From assembly GCF_014695915.1 (NCBI RefSeq), contig NZ_JACJPF010000098.1, positions 248,001-312,000 of the forward strand: a DNA stretch of 64,000 nucleotides, written 5' to 3'. Position 1 is the first letter of the stretch. Each line of letters opens with the position of its first letter. Below are positions 26,891-36,087 of this stretch, piece by piece. The notes beneath the pieces are model-generated. The model had not been told where the DNA came from. It saw nothing but the letters and a program-made list of their open reading frames with translations, and made no database searches. Source of the stretch: Trichocoleus sp. FACHB-40 (GTDB lineage Bacteria > Cyanobacteriota > Cyanobacteriia > Cyanobacteriales > FACHB-T130). Made by a program: the position numbers and the translations under genes.

Positions 26891-27703
26891 ATGAATTCTA
26901 TCTCTGATTGTTTTGAGTCTTTACGCGATCGCAACCAGTGCGCTTTGATTCCTTTTCTCACAGCTGGAGATCCTGACCTGGATACAACAGCAGAGGCTTT
27001 ACGAATCTTAGATCGCAATGGTGCTGACATGATTGAGTTGGGCGTTCCCTATTCAGATCCGCTGGCAGATGGCCCTGTGATTCAAGCCGCAGCGACTCGC
27101 GCTTTGCAACAGGGAACCAAATTAGAACAGGTTTTAGAGATGCTTCAAGCTGTCAGTCCTGGCTTAAAAGCGCCTCTAATCCTATTTACTTATTACAATC
27201 CAATTTTGAACCGGGGCATTCAGCAGTTTCTAGAGGACATTGCGAGTGCAGGGGTAAGAGGGCTGGTGGTTCCCGATTTACCATTGGAGGAGGCTTCAAA
27301 CCTGCTACAGCAAGCTGCTGCTTTGGACATTGAAGTAATCTTGCTGACGGCTCCCACCAGTTCCAAGGAACGTATTGAAGCGATCGCGCAACAGTCTCAG
27401 GGATTTATTTATTTGGTGAGTGTCACTGGCGTTACCGGGATGCGATCGCAAGTCCAAGGACGTGTTAAGGATTTGTTAGTAGAGATGCGCGCCGTAACCG
27501 ACAAACCGATCGGCGTTGGTTTTGGCATCTCTGGAATAGAACAAGCTCGTCAGGTAAAGGATTGGGGTGCAGATGCCGTAATTGTGGGAAGTGCCTTTGT
27601 GAAACGTTTGGCATCTGGTACTCCAACTCAAGGACTGCAAGCTGTTGAGGAACTTTGTCGAGAGTTGAAAGAAGCGATTACCCCCCAATTAATCAAGCAT
27701 TAA
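26891..27703 (+). CDS. trpA: tryptophan synthase alpha chain TrpA
   Basis: 270-residue TIM-barrel enzyme that splits indole-3-glycerol phosphate to indole. The catalytic Glu and Asp are in [29 protein letters not shown] and [12 protein letters not shown] are also family blocks. It is separated from trpB by the tyrosinase gene, as in the N. punctiforme scytonemin cluster. The AAAGGAA upstream of ATG is a fair Shine-Dalgarno. An inverted repeat follows the stop directly. Confidence 0.95.
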   Translation: MNSISDCFESLRDRNQCALIPFLTAGDPDLDTTAEALRILDRNGADMIELGVPYSDPLADGPVIQAAATRALQQGTKLEQVLEMLQAVSPGLKAPLILFTYYNPILNRGIQQFLEDIASAGVRGLVVPDLPLEEASNLLQQAAALDIEVILLTAPTSSKERIEAIAQQSQGFIYLVSVTGVTGMRSQVQGRVKDLLVEMRAVTDKPIGVGFGISGIEQARQVKDWGADAVIVGSAFVKRLASGTPTQGLQAVEELCRELKEAITPQLIKH

Positions 27704-27704
27704 G

Positions 27705-27757
27705 AATCAAAACTTAAAAATGAAACGTTTTTTAGCTCTCATTTTTAAGTTCTGATT
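27705..27757 (+). terminator. long inverted repeat between trpA and tyrosinase
   Basis: Left arm 27705-27723 and right arm 27739-27757 pair at 18 of 19 positions, with a 15-base loop. It starts 1-2 bases after the trpA stop and ends with TTTTG. It could be a terminator, an attenuator or an RNA-stability element that sets apart tyrosinase expression. Confidence 0.55.
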
Positions 27758-27793
27758 TTGGCGGTGAGGAAGTTAACCGAAAGCGAAAAAAAC

Positions 27794-29050
27794 ATGGGAT
27801 TTTTGCATAAATCTGTTAAAATATTAAGCTTTGGTATAGCTGTTAGCTTGTTCGGTATGGAAGCGATCGCAGCTGACCTAGTTGTTAGAAAAAACGTGGT
27901 TGACCTTACTTCTGAGGAAAAAAACAACTTCGTTAACGCTATCAAAACTTTAAAAACCACAATTCCAGAAGGCAGCGCTCTCAATATTTACGACCAGTTT
28001 GTTGCCGTACATCTGGGAGCCATGAGCGTAATCCATTGGCATGAAGAACATCAGCATCATCATATTGATACTGCTCATGAAAATTCAGGATTTCTGCCGT
28101 GGCATCGCGAATATGTACGCAGATTTGAACGAGCCTTACAATCAGTAGACCCAAGCGTAACGGTTCCCTACTGGGATTGGACAGATCCTACAGCCCTTGA
28201 CGTTATCTTCCAACCCGATTTTATGGGGTCAAATGGTCAAGGCGTAACTATCAATATCCCAGGCGCGGGAGCTTTTGAAGGAGGCCCGGTTGTATCCGGT
28301 AATTTCTCAGAAGCTAGTGGATGGGTTCTGAACAAAGACTTACATATCGATCCATCTACAAACCAATCGTTGGGTACGTCACTCTTACGTTTTCTGCAAG
28401 TACCTCCTGCTACTGATTACCCAATACCTAAAGCAGAGATAGATCGAATTCTTGCCCTCGATGATTACCAAATTTTTCGTCCTGCTTTAGAAGGATTTAT
28501 TTCTTTTGATAAAGACGGTAATGTAATTAATGGAGGCTTTGCTCATAACTATATTCATGGCTTAGTCGGTGGGGTTCGTATTGATTTAACTACGAACCGA
28601 CCCACGTTCCAGCCTATAGGAACGATGAGCAACATCCCCAGTTCTGTAAACGATCCAGTATTTTGGCTAAATCATTCTAATGTGGATCGTCTCTGGGCTG
28701 AGTGGCAGGATAATGGACATGAAGGAAGCGATTTTTATCCTTCGGAAGGTCAGCCTTATGGACACAATCTCAACGATCCAATGTGGCCTTGGGATGGAGG
28801 TATGTCCACTCCAGCGAGTAAAGGGCTAGGAGATTTACTATCCCTATTACCAGTTTTTGACTCTGATGATATTGTCACGCCCGCAGACGTTTTAGATTAC
28901 CGGAAAATGGGCTACACCTATGACACTACTTCAGCTTCGGTTCCGGAACCGACTTCTACATTAGGTTTATTAGGTCTAGGTCTTTTGGGTATAAGTTCTC
29001 TTTCCAAGCACAAAAAGAAACAGAAAACATTGACTATTAGTAATGGCTAA
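27794..29050 (+). CDS. tyrP: exported copper tyrosinase with PEP-CTERM tail
   Basis: 418 residues from ATG 27794, where a signal peptide begins (ILSFGIAVSLFGMEAIAA). An in-frame TTG at 27758 would put 12 charged residues before it and is unlikely. Copper-site segments are HWHEEHQHHHIDTAHENSG with FLPWHREYVRRFE (CuA) and NYIHGLVGG with DPVFWLNHSNVDRLW (CuB). The C-terminus VPEPTSTLGLLGLGLLG plus KHKKKQK is a clear PEP-CTERM tail. A tyrosinase gene occupies the same place between trpA and trpB in Nostoc; it may oxidise the phenolic part or drive dimerisation, which is not proven. Confidence 0.93.
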   Translation: MGFLHKSVKILSFGIAVSLFGMEAIAADLVVRKNVVDLTSEEKNNFVNAIKTLKTTIPEGSALNIYDQFVAVHLGAMSVIHWHEEHQHHHIDTAHENSGFLPWHREYVRRFERALQSVDPSVTVPYWDWTDPTALDVIFQPDFMGSNGQGVTINIPGAGAFEGGPVVSGNFSEASGWVLNKDLHIDPSTNQSLGTSLLRFLQVPPATDYPIPKAEIDRILALDDYQIFRPALEGFISFDKDGNVINGGFAHNYIHGLVGGVRIDLTTNRPTFQPIGTMSNIPSSVNDPVFWLNHSNVDRLWAEWQDNGHEGSDFYPSEGQPYGHNLNDPMWPWDGGMSTPASKGLGDLLSLLPVFDSDDIVTPADVLDYRKMGYTYDTTSASVPEPTSTLGLLGLGLLGISSLSKHKKKQKTLTISNG

Positions 29051-29293
29051 TAGCTAATTACAAGCTTGTAAGTTGGGTTGAGTGATAGCGTTACCCAACG
29101 CCTCCTTTGTTTTTGTTCGGTTGAAGTCATGAAACCCAACCTACGATAAAACTCAATTCTCGTTAAGTCAATGCCATTTTAATTGGGAGGAAGTCTTTCC
29201 TATTACCCATTACCAACCCTTAGTAAGTGAAATTTAATTGCGCCTACCTGCTTAATCATCAGCAAAATACTCAACAGATAGAGGAAATTAACA
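29051..29293. repeat. tyrosinase-trpB intergenic region with GGTTGGGTT-type repeat
   Basis: A TAATGGCTAATAGCTAATTA run overlaps the tyrosinase stop. AAGTTGGGTTGAGTG (about 29070) and GAAACCCAACCTAC (about 29130-29144) are inverted partners of a dispersed repeat also seen near 4078-4108. No gene is present. Confidence 0.45.
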
Positions 29294-30538
29294 GTGACAA
29301 CCACAAAAGACATTTATACTCTAGCTTCACCTATTACCCAGCGCCCCGATATCTTGGGCCGGTTTGGTCGGTTCGGCGGTAAGTACGTACCGGAAACTTT
29401 GATGCCTGCCCTCAGTGAGCTAGAAACAGCGTTTGAGCAATATCGCAGCGATCCTAGTTTCCAAGAGGAACTGCAAAACCTAATGCGAGACTACGTGGGA
29501 CGACCCAGCCCCCTGTACTTCGCGGAGCGTTTAACTGCCCGCTATGCTCGGCCTGATGGCACAGGGCCCCAAATTTACCTCAAACGCGAAGATTTAAACC
29601 ATACAGGCGCTCACAAAATTAACAATGCGCTGGCTCAGGTGCTATTAGCAAAGCGCATGGGCAAGCAGCGAATTATTGCTGAGACGGGCGCAGGTCAGCA
29701 TGGTGTCGCCACCGCAACAGTTTGCGCGCGTTTTGGTCTGGAGTGCGTAATCTACATGGGCGTTCACGATATGGAGCGACAAGCTCTCAACGTGTTTCGG
29801 ATGCGGCTGATGGGGGCAGAAGTCCGTCCAGTGGAAGCAGGAACAGGAACGCTCAAGGATGCCACTTCGGAGGCGATTCGAGACTGGGTGACAAATGTGG
29901 AGACTACCCATTATATTCTCGGTTCCGTTGCCGGGCCCCATCCCTACCCAATGATGGTGCGCGATTTCCACGCGGTAATTGGCTTAGAAACTCGCGCCCA
30001 GTGTCTGGAAAAATGGGGAGGGCTACCGGATATTCTGCTTGCTTGTGTGGGTGGTGGTTCCAACGCAATCGGACTGTTCCACGAGTTTGTGGATGAATCA
30101 ACAGTACGGATGATTGGCGTTGAAGCTGCGGGTGAAGGTGTAGACACCGAGAAGCACGCAGCGACTCTGACGCAAGGGCGAATTGGTGTTCTGCACGGTG
30201 CAATGAGCTACTTACTGCAAGATGATGATGGTCAAGTTATTGAGGCGCATTCTATTAGCGCTGGACTAGACTATCCCGGTGTTGGCCCTGAGCATAGTTA
30301 TCTCAAGGAACTTGGGCGCGCCGAATATTACAGCGTGACAGATCAACAAGCTTTAGACGCATTTAAGCGAATGTCGCAGTTGGAGGGGATTATCCCAGCG
30401 CTGGAAACTGCTCATGCGATCGCATACTTAGAAACTCTCTGCCCGCAACTAGCTGACAATCAACGCATTGTCATTAACTGCTCTGGGCGTGGAGACAAGG
30501 ATGTGCAAACAGTTGCCAAGTTTTTGCACATTGCTTAA
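29294..30538 (+). CDS. trpB: tryptophan synthase beta chain TrpB
   Basis: 414-residue PLP enzyme that joins indole and serine. The PLP lysine is in [13 protein letters not shown], with [15 protein letters not shown] and the glycine loop [18 protein letters not shown] start at 29294, preceded by GAGGAAATTAACA. It resembles ordinary TrpB1 in length. Its place among scy genes suggests it is the scytonemin-dedicated copy; a second housekeeping trpB elsewhere in the genome is expected but not visible here. Confidence 0.96.
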   Translation: MTTTKDIYTLASPITQRPDILGRFGRFGGKYVPETLMPALSELETAFEQYRSDPSFQEELQNLMRDYVGRPSPLYFAERLTARYARPDGTGPQIYLKREDLNHTGAHKINNALAQVLLAKRMGKQRIIAETGAGQHGVATATVCARFGLECVIYMGVHDMERQALNVFRMRLMGAEVRPVEAGTGTLKDATSEAIRDWVTNVETTHYILGSVAGPHPYPMMVRDFHAVIGLETRAQCLEKWGGLPDILLACVGGGSNAIGLFHEFVDESTVRMIGVEAAGEGVDTEKHAATLTQGRIGVLHGAMSYLLQDDDGQVIEAHSISAGLDYPGVGPEHSYLKELGRAEYYSVTDQQALDAFKRMSQLEGIIPALETAHAIAYLETLCPQLADNQRIVINCSGRGDKDVQTVAKFLHIA

Positions 30539-30633
30539 ATCCTACTGATTAGACTTCACCCTACTGCTTTTGGGTGAAGCCTAATTACGATCCGAACATT
30601 TTGTACGCAAACATATTAACAGGGACTTAAAAG

Positions 30634-31695
30634 ATGATCGTGATTATGAAAAGCGGCTCTCCAGAAGCGGAGATTGATCGCCTTAGCCAAGAGTTCAGCT
30701 CTTCTTGGGGGCTGACATCACAAAAAATCGTCGGTAAACATAAGGTTGTAATAGGTCTAGTGGGTAATACCGCTACATTAGATCCATTGCAACTGCAAGA
30801 ACTTAGCCCTTGGATTGAGCAGGTATTGCGAGTTGAGAAACCCTTTAAACAAGTTAGCCGTGCCTTTCATCATGGTGAGGCGAGTGAGGTAGTGGTACCC
30901 ACTCCTAACGGGCCTGTTCATTTTGGAGAAAACCATCCACTGGTAGTTGTGGCAGGGCCTTGCTCAGTTGAAAATGAAGAAATGATCGTCGAGACGGCAC
31001 GACGAGTTAAGGCAGCTGGCGCAAAATTCTTGCGGGGAGGTGCATACAAGCCTCGCACTTCACCTTATGCTTTTCAAGGTCATGGTGAGAGCGCTCTAGG
31101 TTTGCTAGCAGCAGCGCGGGAAGCGACAGGTTTAGGTATCATCACCGAACTCATGGATGCTGCTGATTTGGAAAAATTAGCAGAAGTAGCGGATATTATC
31201 CAGATAGGCGCTCGCAATATGCAGAATTTCTCGCTGCTCAAAAAAGTGGGGGCGCAGAATAAACCAATCTTGCTAAAGCGGGGAATGGCAGCCACGATTG
31301 AAGAATGGTTGATGGCAGCTGAGTATCTGTTGGCAGCTGGGAACCCGAATGTAATTCTCTGCGAACGCGGTATCCGCACGTTCGATCAACAATACTCTCG
31401 GAATACGCTGGATTTGTCAGTGATACCTGTGTTGCGAAGTCTGACGCACCTACCGATTATGATTGACCCCAGTCACGGTACAGGCAAAGCCGAGTATGTG
31501 CCTTCTATGGCGATGGCAGCGATCGCAGCTGGCACAGATTCTCTGATGATTGAGGTTCACCCCAATCCCGCTAAAGCTTTGTCTGATGGCCCCCAATCCC
31601 TGACTCCAGAGCGCTTCGATCGCCTCATGCAGGAATTGTCCATCATTGGTAAAGCTATGAACCGCTGGCCTCAATCTGTTCCAGCTCTTGTCTAA
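30634..31695 (+). CDS. aroF: 3-deoxy-7-phosphoheptulonate (DAHP) synthase, type I-beta
   Basis: 353 residues. An N-terminal regulatory ferredoxin-like domain spans about 1-85 (MIVIMKSGSPEAEIDRL). The catalytic barrel has GPCSVENEEMIVETA, FLRGGAYKPRTSPYAFQG and IDPSHGTGKAEYV. It catalyses the first step of the shikimate pathway from PEP and erythrose-4-phosphate. In the Nostoc cluster the matching gene is called aroG. A dedicated copy presumably raises flux to chorismate when scytonemin is induced. It lies between trpB and trpD. Confidence 0.94.
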   Translation: MIVIMKSGSPEAEIDRLSQEFSSSWGLTSQKIVGKHKVVIGLVGNTATLDPLQLQELSPWIEQVLRVEKPFKQVSRAFHHGEASEVVVPTPNGPVHFGENHPLVVVAGPCSVENEEMIVETARRVKAAGAKFLRGGAYKPRTSPYAFQGHGESALGLLAAAREATGLGIITELMDAADLEKLAEVADIIQIGARNMQNFSLLKKVGAQNKPILLKRGMAATIEEWLMAAEYLLAAGNPNVILCERGIRTFDQQYSRNTLDLSVIPVLRSLTHLPIMIDPSHGTGKAEYVPSMAMAAIAAGTDSLMIEVHPNPAKALSDGPQSLTPERFDRLMQELSIIGKAMNRWPQSVPALV

Positions 31696-31700
31696 TTTGT

Positions 31701-31783
31701 AAATGATTCGTGACGAGATACCCGACTTCTTAGAGTCGGGTATCTGAAGGGCTGGTATCTCATAACTCTGGATCGGGCTATAG
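31701..31783. repeat. MITE-like element, family 2 copy A (hairpin after aroF)
   Basis: Hairpin arms AGATACCCGACT (31716-31727) and AGTCGGGTATCT (31734-31745) are perfect, with loop TCTTAG. The left flank AAATGATTCGTGA and a right-end GGGCTATAG match the ends of the element at 55518-55622. It could also act as a terminator for aroF. Confidence 0.65.
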
Positions 31784-31877
31784 TAGCGATCGCCTTGAGC
31801 AAGACAATCGCTACCACTTTAGCCTGGACACGCTACTACACTCTTTGAAGGCAAGTCTCTAGAAAAACTAACCATAT

Positions 31878-32906
31878 ATGAAACTATCGATACCCCCGAC
31901 ACGTTCTCAGGCTTGCGAGGTTATGGACTTTCTGTTGTCAGGATACGCTGAACACGATCAGATCGTCAGCTTCCTTCAGTCCCGACCGATTCTGGACGCA
32001 CGACCCCAAGAACTACTGGGGTATCGCGATTCCCTCTGGGAGAAAAGACGAAAGGCGGACTTTGGTCGCGTCGATCTCGATATAGTTGGTACTGGAGGCG
32101 TTCGTCAGCCACGCTACAACGTTTCGACAACGGCAGCGTTTATTGTTGCTGCCCTTGGCGTTCGAGTTGCTAAACACGGCAATCGCGGTTCGGTAAAGCC
32201 TAATGGATCTTTCGACCTACTGGAAATATTAGGGATTTCCCTATCTGCACTCACAGTACGCGCCGTTGAGAGTCTCCAGAACACCGGGTTAACATTTCTT
32301 TTTGCTCGTGATTGGCATCCTGCTTTTAGCGCGATCGCTGCTGCACGATCTGAGGTAGGAAAACCTACTGTCTTTAATCTATTAGGGCCATTACTCAATC
32401 CCAGTAAACCAGTTCACCAAATGGTAGGCTGTGGCAATCCATCAGTAGCTCTCGTTATTGCGGAAGCTTTATCTGAACTCGGAGTGAAAGCGTTAGTTGT
32501 GACTGGTTCGGATGGACTTGATGAGATTACTTTAGCTGGTAGTTCCCAAATAATCGAGGTACAAGATAACATTACTACAAGAGAAATCGTACCTGAAGAT
32601 TTCGGGATGACGACTGTGCAAGTATCCGATATTGCCGGAGGCGATGCTACAGCTAATGCCGCTGAATTCGTAGCTATAATCAGCGGGCAGGGGCGGAAAC
32701 ATATTGTCGATCTGGTAACTTTAAATGCAGCATTTGCATTGTCTCTAGTCGAGTCAAATTACACTGTGGAAAAGGCTATTATTACAGTTCAGCGTGCATT
32801 AGCAGATGGAACTATAGAAGCATTTTTTAAACAGTTCCGCCAGTTTCTGATGACCGAACAGAAGAGTACGCTTAACGAGTGCATACCTTTGCAAGATAGG
32901 CGTTAA
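31878..32906 (+). CDS. trpD: anthranilate phosphoribosyltransferase TrpD, divergent
   Basis: 342-residue TrpD-family protein expected to add PRPP to anthranilate. It keeps DIVGTGG near residue 71, VAKHGNR and GLDEIT, the last with the metal-binding Asp-Glu. The usual GTGGDG is replaced by GTGGVRQP (Val75 where Asp is normal), and KHGNR is followed by GSVKPNGSF instead of SVSSKSGSAD. These changes fall in the PRPP-magnesium loops. Either it is a specialised copy for the scytonemin locus or its activity differs. It is the last gene of the rightward scy-trp run and is bracketed by MITE-like hairpins. Confidence 0.88.
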   Translation: MKLSIPPTRSQACEVMDFLLSGYAEHDQIVSFLQSRPILDARPQELLGYRDSLWEKRRKADFGRVDLDIVGTGGVRQPRYNVSTTAAFIVAALGVRVAKHGNRGSVKPNGSFDLLEILGISLSALTVRAVESLQNTGLTFLFARDWHPAFSAIAAARSEVGKPTVFNLLGPLLNPSKPVHQMVGCGNPSVALVIAEALSELGVKALVVTGSDGLDEITLAGSSQIIEVQDNITTREIVPEDFGMTTVQVSDIAGGDATANAAEFVAIISGQGRKHIVDLVTLNAAFALSLVESNYTVEKAIITVQRALADGTIEAFFKQFRQFLMTEQKSTLNECIPLQDRR

Positions 32907-32919
32907 TCAGGCAAGTGAA

Positions 32920-32997
32920 GGCGAGATCCCCGACTTCTCTAAAGAAGTCGGGGATCTGAACCCCTGGCATCTCAAAACTTAAATAGGATTGCTATAG
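32920..32997. repeat. MITE-like element, family 2 copy B (hairpin after trpD)
   Basis: A 15-base perfect stem (arms 32924-32938 and 32943-32957, AGATCCCCGACTTCT type) has a 4-base loop. It is followed by AAACTTAAATAGGATTGCTATAG, the terminal sequence shared with 55518-55622. It likely also separates trpD from the convergent topA. Confidence 0.7.
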
Positions 32998-33042
32998 TTA
33001 CTAGCTGATAGAGGAAACGATTTCTGCGCGATCGTATTCCCA

Positions 33043-35376
33043 CTACTTTCGTTTTGCAGACGAAGACGACCGGGTTTTTGCTACGGTTTTTCGGGAGTTT
33101 ACAGTCTTTTCTCCAATTTCCCCATACACTTTTGACCACCAATTACCTTCTTTAGTCCACCAAAAAGCGATTTCTTTACAGCTACCTTTCCTATTATCAG
33201 CATTAGAACACCTCAGCATTGTTTTAGCTTCTCCGGTTTTCTTGTCGGAATAACCAAACTTTTCCAAAAAAGAACTACAAACCGGGCAAGAATAACTTGT
33301 CAATTTTTCTGAATCAGAGCTTTTTGCCGAACGTTCTGAGTAAGGCAATTCGTACTTTTTAGTGTGTTCATTCATGAACATCACTGCACCACATCCACCA
33401 GCACGGTCATCACATTTGAGGAAGTGACCTGCTTTCACTTTCTCAGATTTAGAAGTAACTTTGGTCAAAAATCTACTGCACTTGGGACAAACGATTTCCG
33501 TGACTTGAGGAAAATCGCTTTTTGGTAAAGAGCGAGATTTTTGTGGAGCGCGTTTTGTGCTGCTGGAAGAACGAGAAACCGGGTAATTATTATTTTCAAC
33601 TTGAGCTGGATAAGAATTCTTGCTGGAGATTTGCTTAATAGCTCCCGTTGCAGCAGGTGTTACCAACTGCTTTGCTTTAGATATTGCTGGTGCAAAATAG
33701 TCCTGGTTCCAGTTAATTACGTACTTTTCCCAGTCAAGTTTGCCGGATGCGATCGCATCCAATTCTCGCTCCATTTTTGCGGTAAAATCTGACTTAATTA
33801 AATCCGGTAACGCCCGTCCCATAAACTCATCAACTTCCAGTCCCAAAGGTGTAGGTACCAAATTTCCCTTTTGGACAATTACATATTCCCGCTCTTTCAG
33901 AGTTGCTACAGTCGGAGCATAGGTGGAAGGTCTGCCAATTCCCAACTTTTCCATTAATGAAATTAATTTTGCTTCTGAATATCTCGGTGGCGGTTGAGTT
34001 TCTTTTTTATCAGCACCAGCCTTTTTCAAGGTTAATGACTGACCTTGTTTGAGGGTAGGTAATACCACGTCTCCTGCAATATCTTTCCAGTAACGCAGAT
34101 ATCCTTCACTCTGCAAAACTTGTCCGGATGCAACCCAGGTGATATTTCCTGACTGAGTAAGTATGCGGGTTTTTAAAAGTTTAGCCGCTTGACATAAAGA
34201 AGCTAAGGCACGCCGCCAAATTAAGTCGTATAATGCCGCTTCTTCGGCTCCCACTTGATTTTTCATTACTTCTGGCGTGCGGGTAATCTCTGTTGGTCGG
34301 ATTGCTTCGTGAGCCTCTTGAGAGCTACTAGAACTCTTATGTTTTACACTCTTGTCTGAAAGGTTTTCTGGATCGTTTTCGGCTAAATACTTCCGCACTG
34401 AAGCACAAAATTCTGCTGACAAAGCTGTGCTATCTGTACGCATATAGGTAATAAACCCGCCTTCGTATAATTTCTGTGCCAGCTGCATTGTTTTCTGTGG
34501 GTTTAACTTTAGCCGCGTTGATGCTGCTTGCTGGAGCGAGCTAGTTGTAAATGCTGCGGGTGGGTTTTTAACTGCTTGCTTACTAATTACACTCAGTACG
34601 CTGTGAGGATGAGCTTTAGCTGCTTGCACTAGAGTATCGGCTTGAGATTGCGATCGCACTCTCGCTCCCGTTTCTTTTTCATTGCTTGGTAATTCCGAAT
34701 CATCTGTTGTATCTAACCGCTCTGATTCTTGCGTGTCTTGAGTATTAACTTGTCCGGCGTAAAAAGCTCGAAATCCTTCAGCGTAATCTACCCATACGCT
34801 CCAATAGTCTTCTGGAACGAAGGCTTTTATCGCTCTTTCGCGATCGCAAACCAGGTGTAATGCAGCACTTTGAACTCGACCTACTGATTTGGCTCCATTG
34901 TTGAGCGACCAAATCAGCTTTGAGCCGCGAAATCCTACCAGTTTGTCTAATACTGCTCTTCCCAAGGCTGCATTGATCAGATTTTGGTCAAGGGAACTGG
35001 GGGATTTAATTGCTTTTTTGATGGCTGTTTCGGTTATTTCGCTGGTTCTAACCCGCTTGGGGTTTTTGACTTTTAATTCTCGCGCCAGGTGGTAAGCTAT
35101 ACATTCGCCTTCTCTATCTGGGTCTGTTGCAAATATTACTTCTGTTGCTGCTGAAGAAGCTTTTTTTAGTTCCCCTAACACTTTTTTAGCGCGATCGCTG
35201 CGAGGAACAAATCGGCAAATTACCCGGTTGTCGGTCATGTCAAACCCTAGTGCATCCTCACCGTCTTTGGCTAGTTCGACGACATGACCTATACTTGCCA
35301 TGACTTTAAAGCCGCTACCAAGATATTTTTGCCATTTTTCTTTTTTACCCGGCGATTCGATTAAGACAAGCTTCAT
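33043..35376 (-). CDS. topA: type IA DNA topoisomerase I
   Basis: 777 residues. The N-terminal Toprim domain starts MKLVLIESPGKKEKWQKYLG. The catalytic Tyr is Tyr311 in GGFITYMRTDST. The GxGRPSTYAPT block is present near residue 475. Two C-terminal zinc-ribbon modules (CPKC...C...C and CPVC...C...C) lie at about 640-735, and the end is basic and Ser/Lys-rich. It relaxes negative supercoils by single-strand passage. A low-complexity linker separates core and zinc ribbons. It is convergent with trpD and divergent from the LOV kinase, and marks the end of the scytonemin block. Confidence 0.94.
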   Translation of the reverse strand: MKLVLIESPGKKEKWQKYLGSGFKVMASIGHVVELAKDGEDALGFDMTDNRVICRFVPRSDRAKKVLGELKKASSAATEVIFATDPDREGECIAYHLARELKVKNPKRVRTSEITETAIKKAIKSPSSLDQNLINAALGRAVLDKLVGFRGSKLIWSLNNGAKSVGRVQSAALHLVCDRERAIKAFVPEDYWSVWVDYAEGFRAFYAGQVNTQDTQESERLDTTDDSELPSNEKETGARVRSQSQADTLVQAAKAHPHSVLSVISKQAVKNPPAAFTTSSLQQAASTRLKLNPQKTMQLAQKLYEGGFITYMRTDSTALSAEFCASVRKYLAENDPENLSDKSVKHKSSSSSQEAHEAIRPTEITRTPEVMKNQVGAEEAALYDLIWRRALASLCQAAKLLKTRILTQSGNITWVASGQVLQSEGYLRYWKDIAGDVVLPTLKQGQSLTLKKAGADKKETQPPPRYSEAKLISLMEKLGIGRPSTYAPTVATLKEREYVIVQKGNLVPTPLGLEVDEFMGRALPDLIKSDFTAKMERELDAIASGKLDWEKYVINWNQDYFAPAISKAKQLVTPAATGAIKQISSKNSYPAQVENNNYPVSRSSSSTKRAPQKSRSLPKSDFPQVTEIVCPKCSRFLTKVTSKSEKVKAGHFLKCDDRAGGCGAVMFMNEHTKKYELPYSERSAKSSDSEKLTSYSCPVCSSFLEKFGYSDKKTGEAKTMLRCSNADNRKGSCKEIAFWWTKEGNWWSKVYGEIGEKTVNSRKTVAKTRSSSSAKRK

Positions 35377-36087
35377 TGTTGCTCCAAGTTCTTTTCTGCT
35401 AAAGAAAGCTATATGCGGCTTAAAAAGAGATTTAAGAAAAGCAATTCTTTGTTAAATAAGCATTATTCAGCTTATTTTCCCAGATTTCACCTGACAAGTA
35501 GGGTTTGTGGCGATTTGTTTTGACCTGTGCCGCGTTACCTTTAATTCAATCATCAGTCGCTTCTCTTGTTAGGAGAGGATTCGCCACAGGTGGGGAGTTG
35601 GGGGATATGTTGCGATTTGTGATTTATGAACGAAACGGCATTCAAATAAATCTATAATAATCTTTATAAAAGAAAATATTTCGTATAAATATCCGATAAT
35701 CCGCCTCAAGATGGATGGCATAAAATTAATAATAGATACGAATAAACTATTTTAATCAAAAATGGAAGAAGCAAAACCACCATTTATCTCTTCAAGCTAC
35801 GCAAATCACTCTTAGCGCCAGCGACTAGGGAGTACCCATAGGCGATCGCTTCTACTTAGTGGTTGAATCTGTAGGTCTGTAGGAATTGTGTAATTTCTAT
35901 GAGGACTTCAACAGAAGCGTTAGTCCATTGAAACAAAAGGGAACACTTTAATAAGACTTATCGAGTAGCTAATAGCTTAATATTTCTCATGCTTTTTCAC
36001 TGCGTCACAGAAATCAGCGATGACTTAGCAAGCGATCGCTCTAAAGGTGGTTGCTCCCTTTGCTCTTGTCAAAGTAGGAATAATAAA
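35377..36087. other. topA-kinase divergent intergenic region
   Basis: About 710 bases without a gene I can support. AT-rich at 35640-35760. The frame of the kinase is open to an ATG at 35989, but that extension (Cys/Ser-rich) looks non-coding. Confidence 0.4.

Noticed and set aside
35989-36087. 33-codon extension of the LOV kinase
   Set aside because: Cys/Ser-rich, unlike a GAF start; the ATG at 36088 has a good AGGAA ahead.
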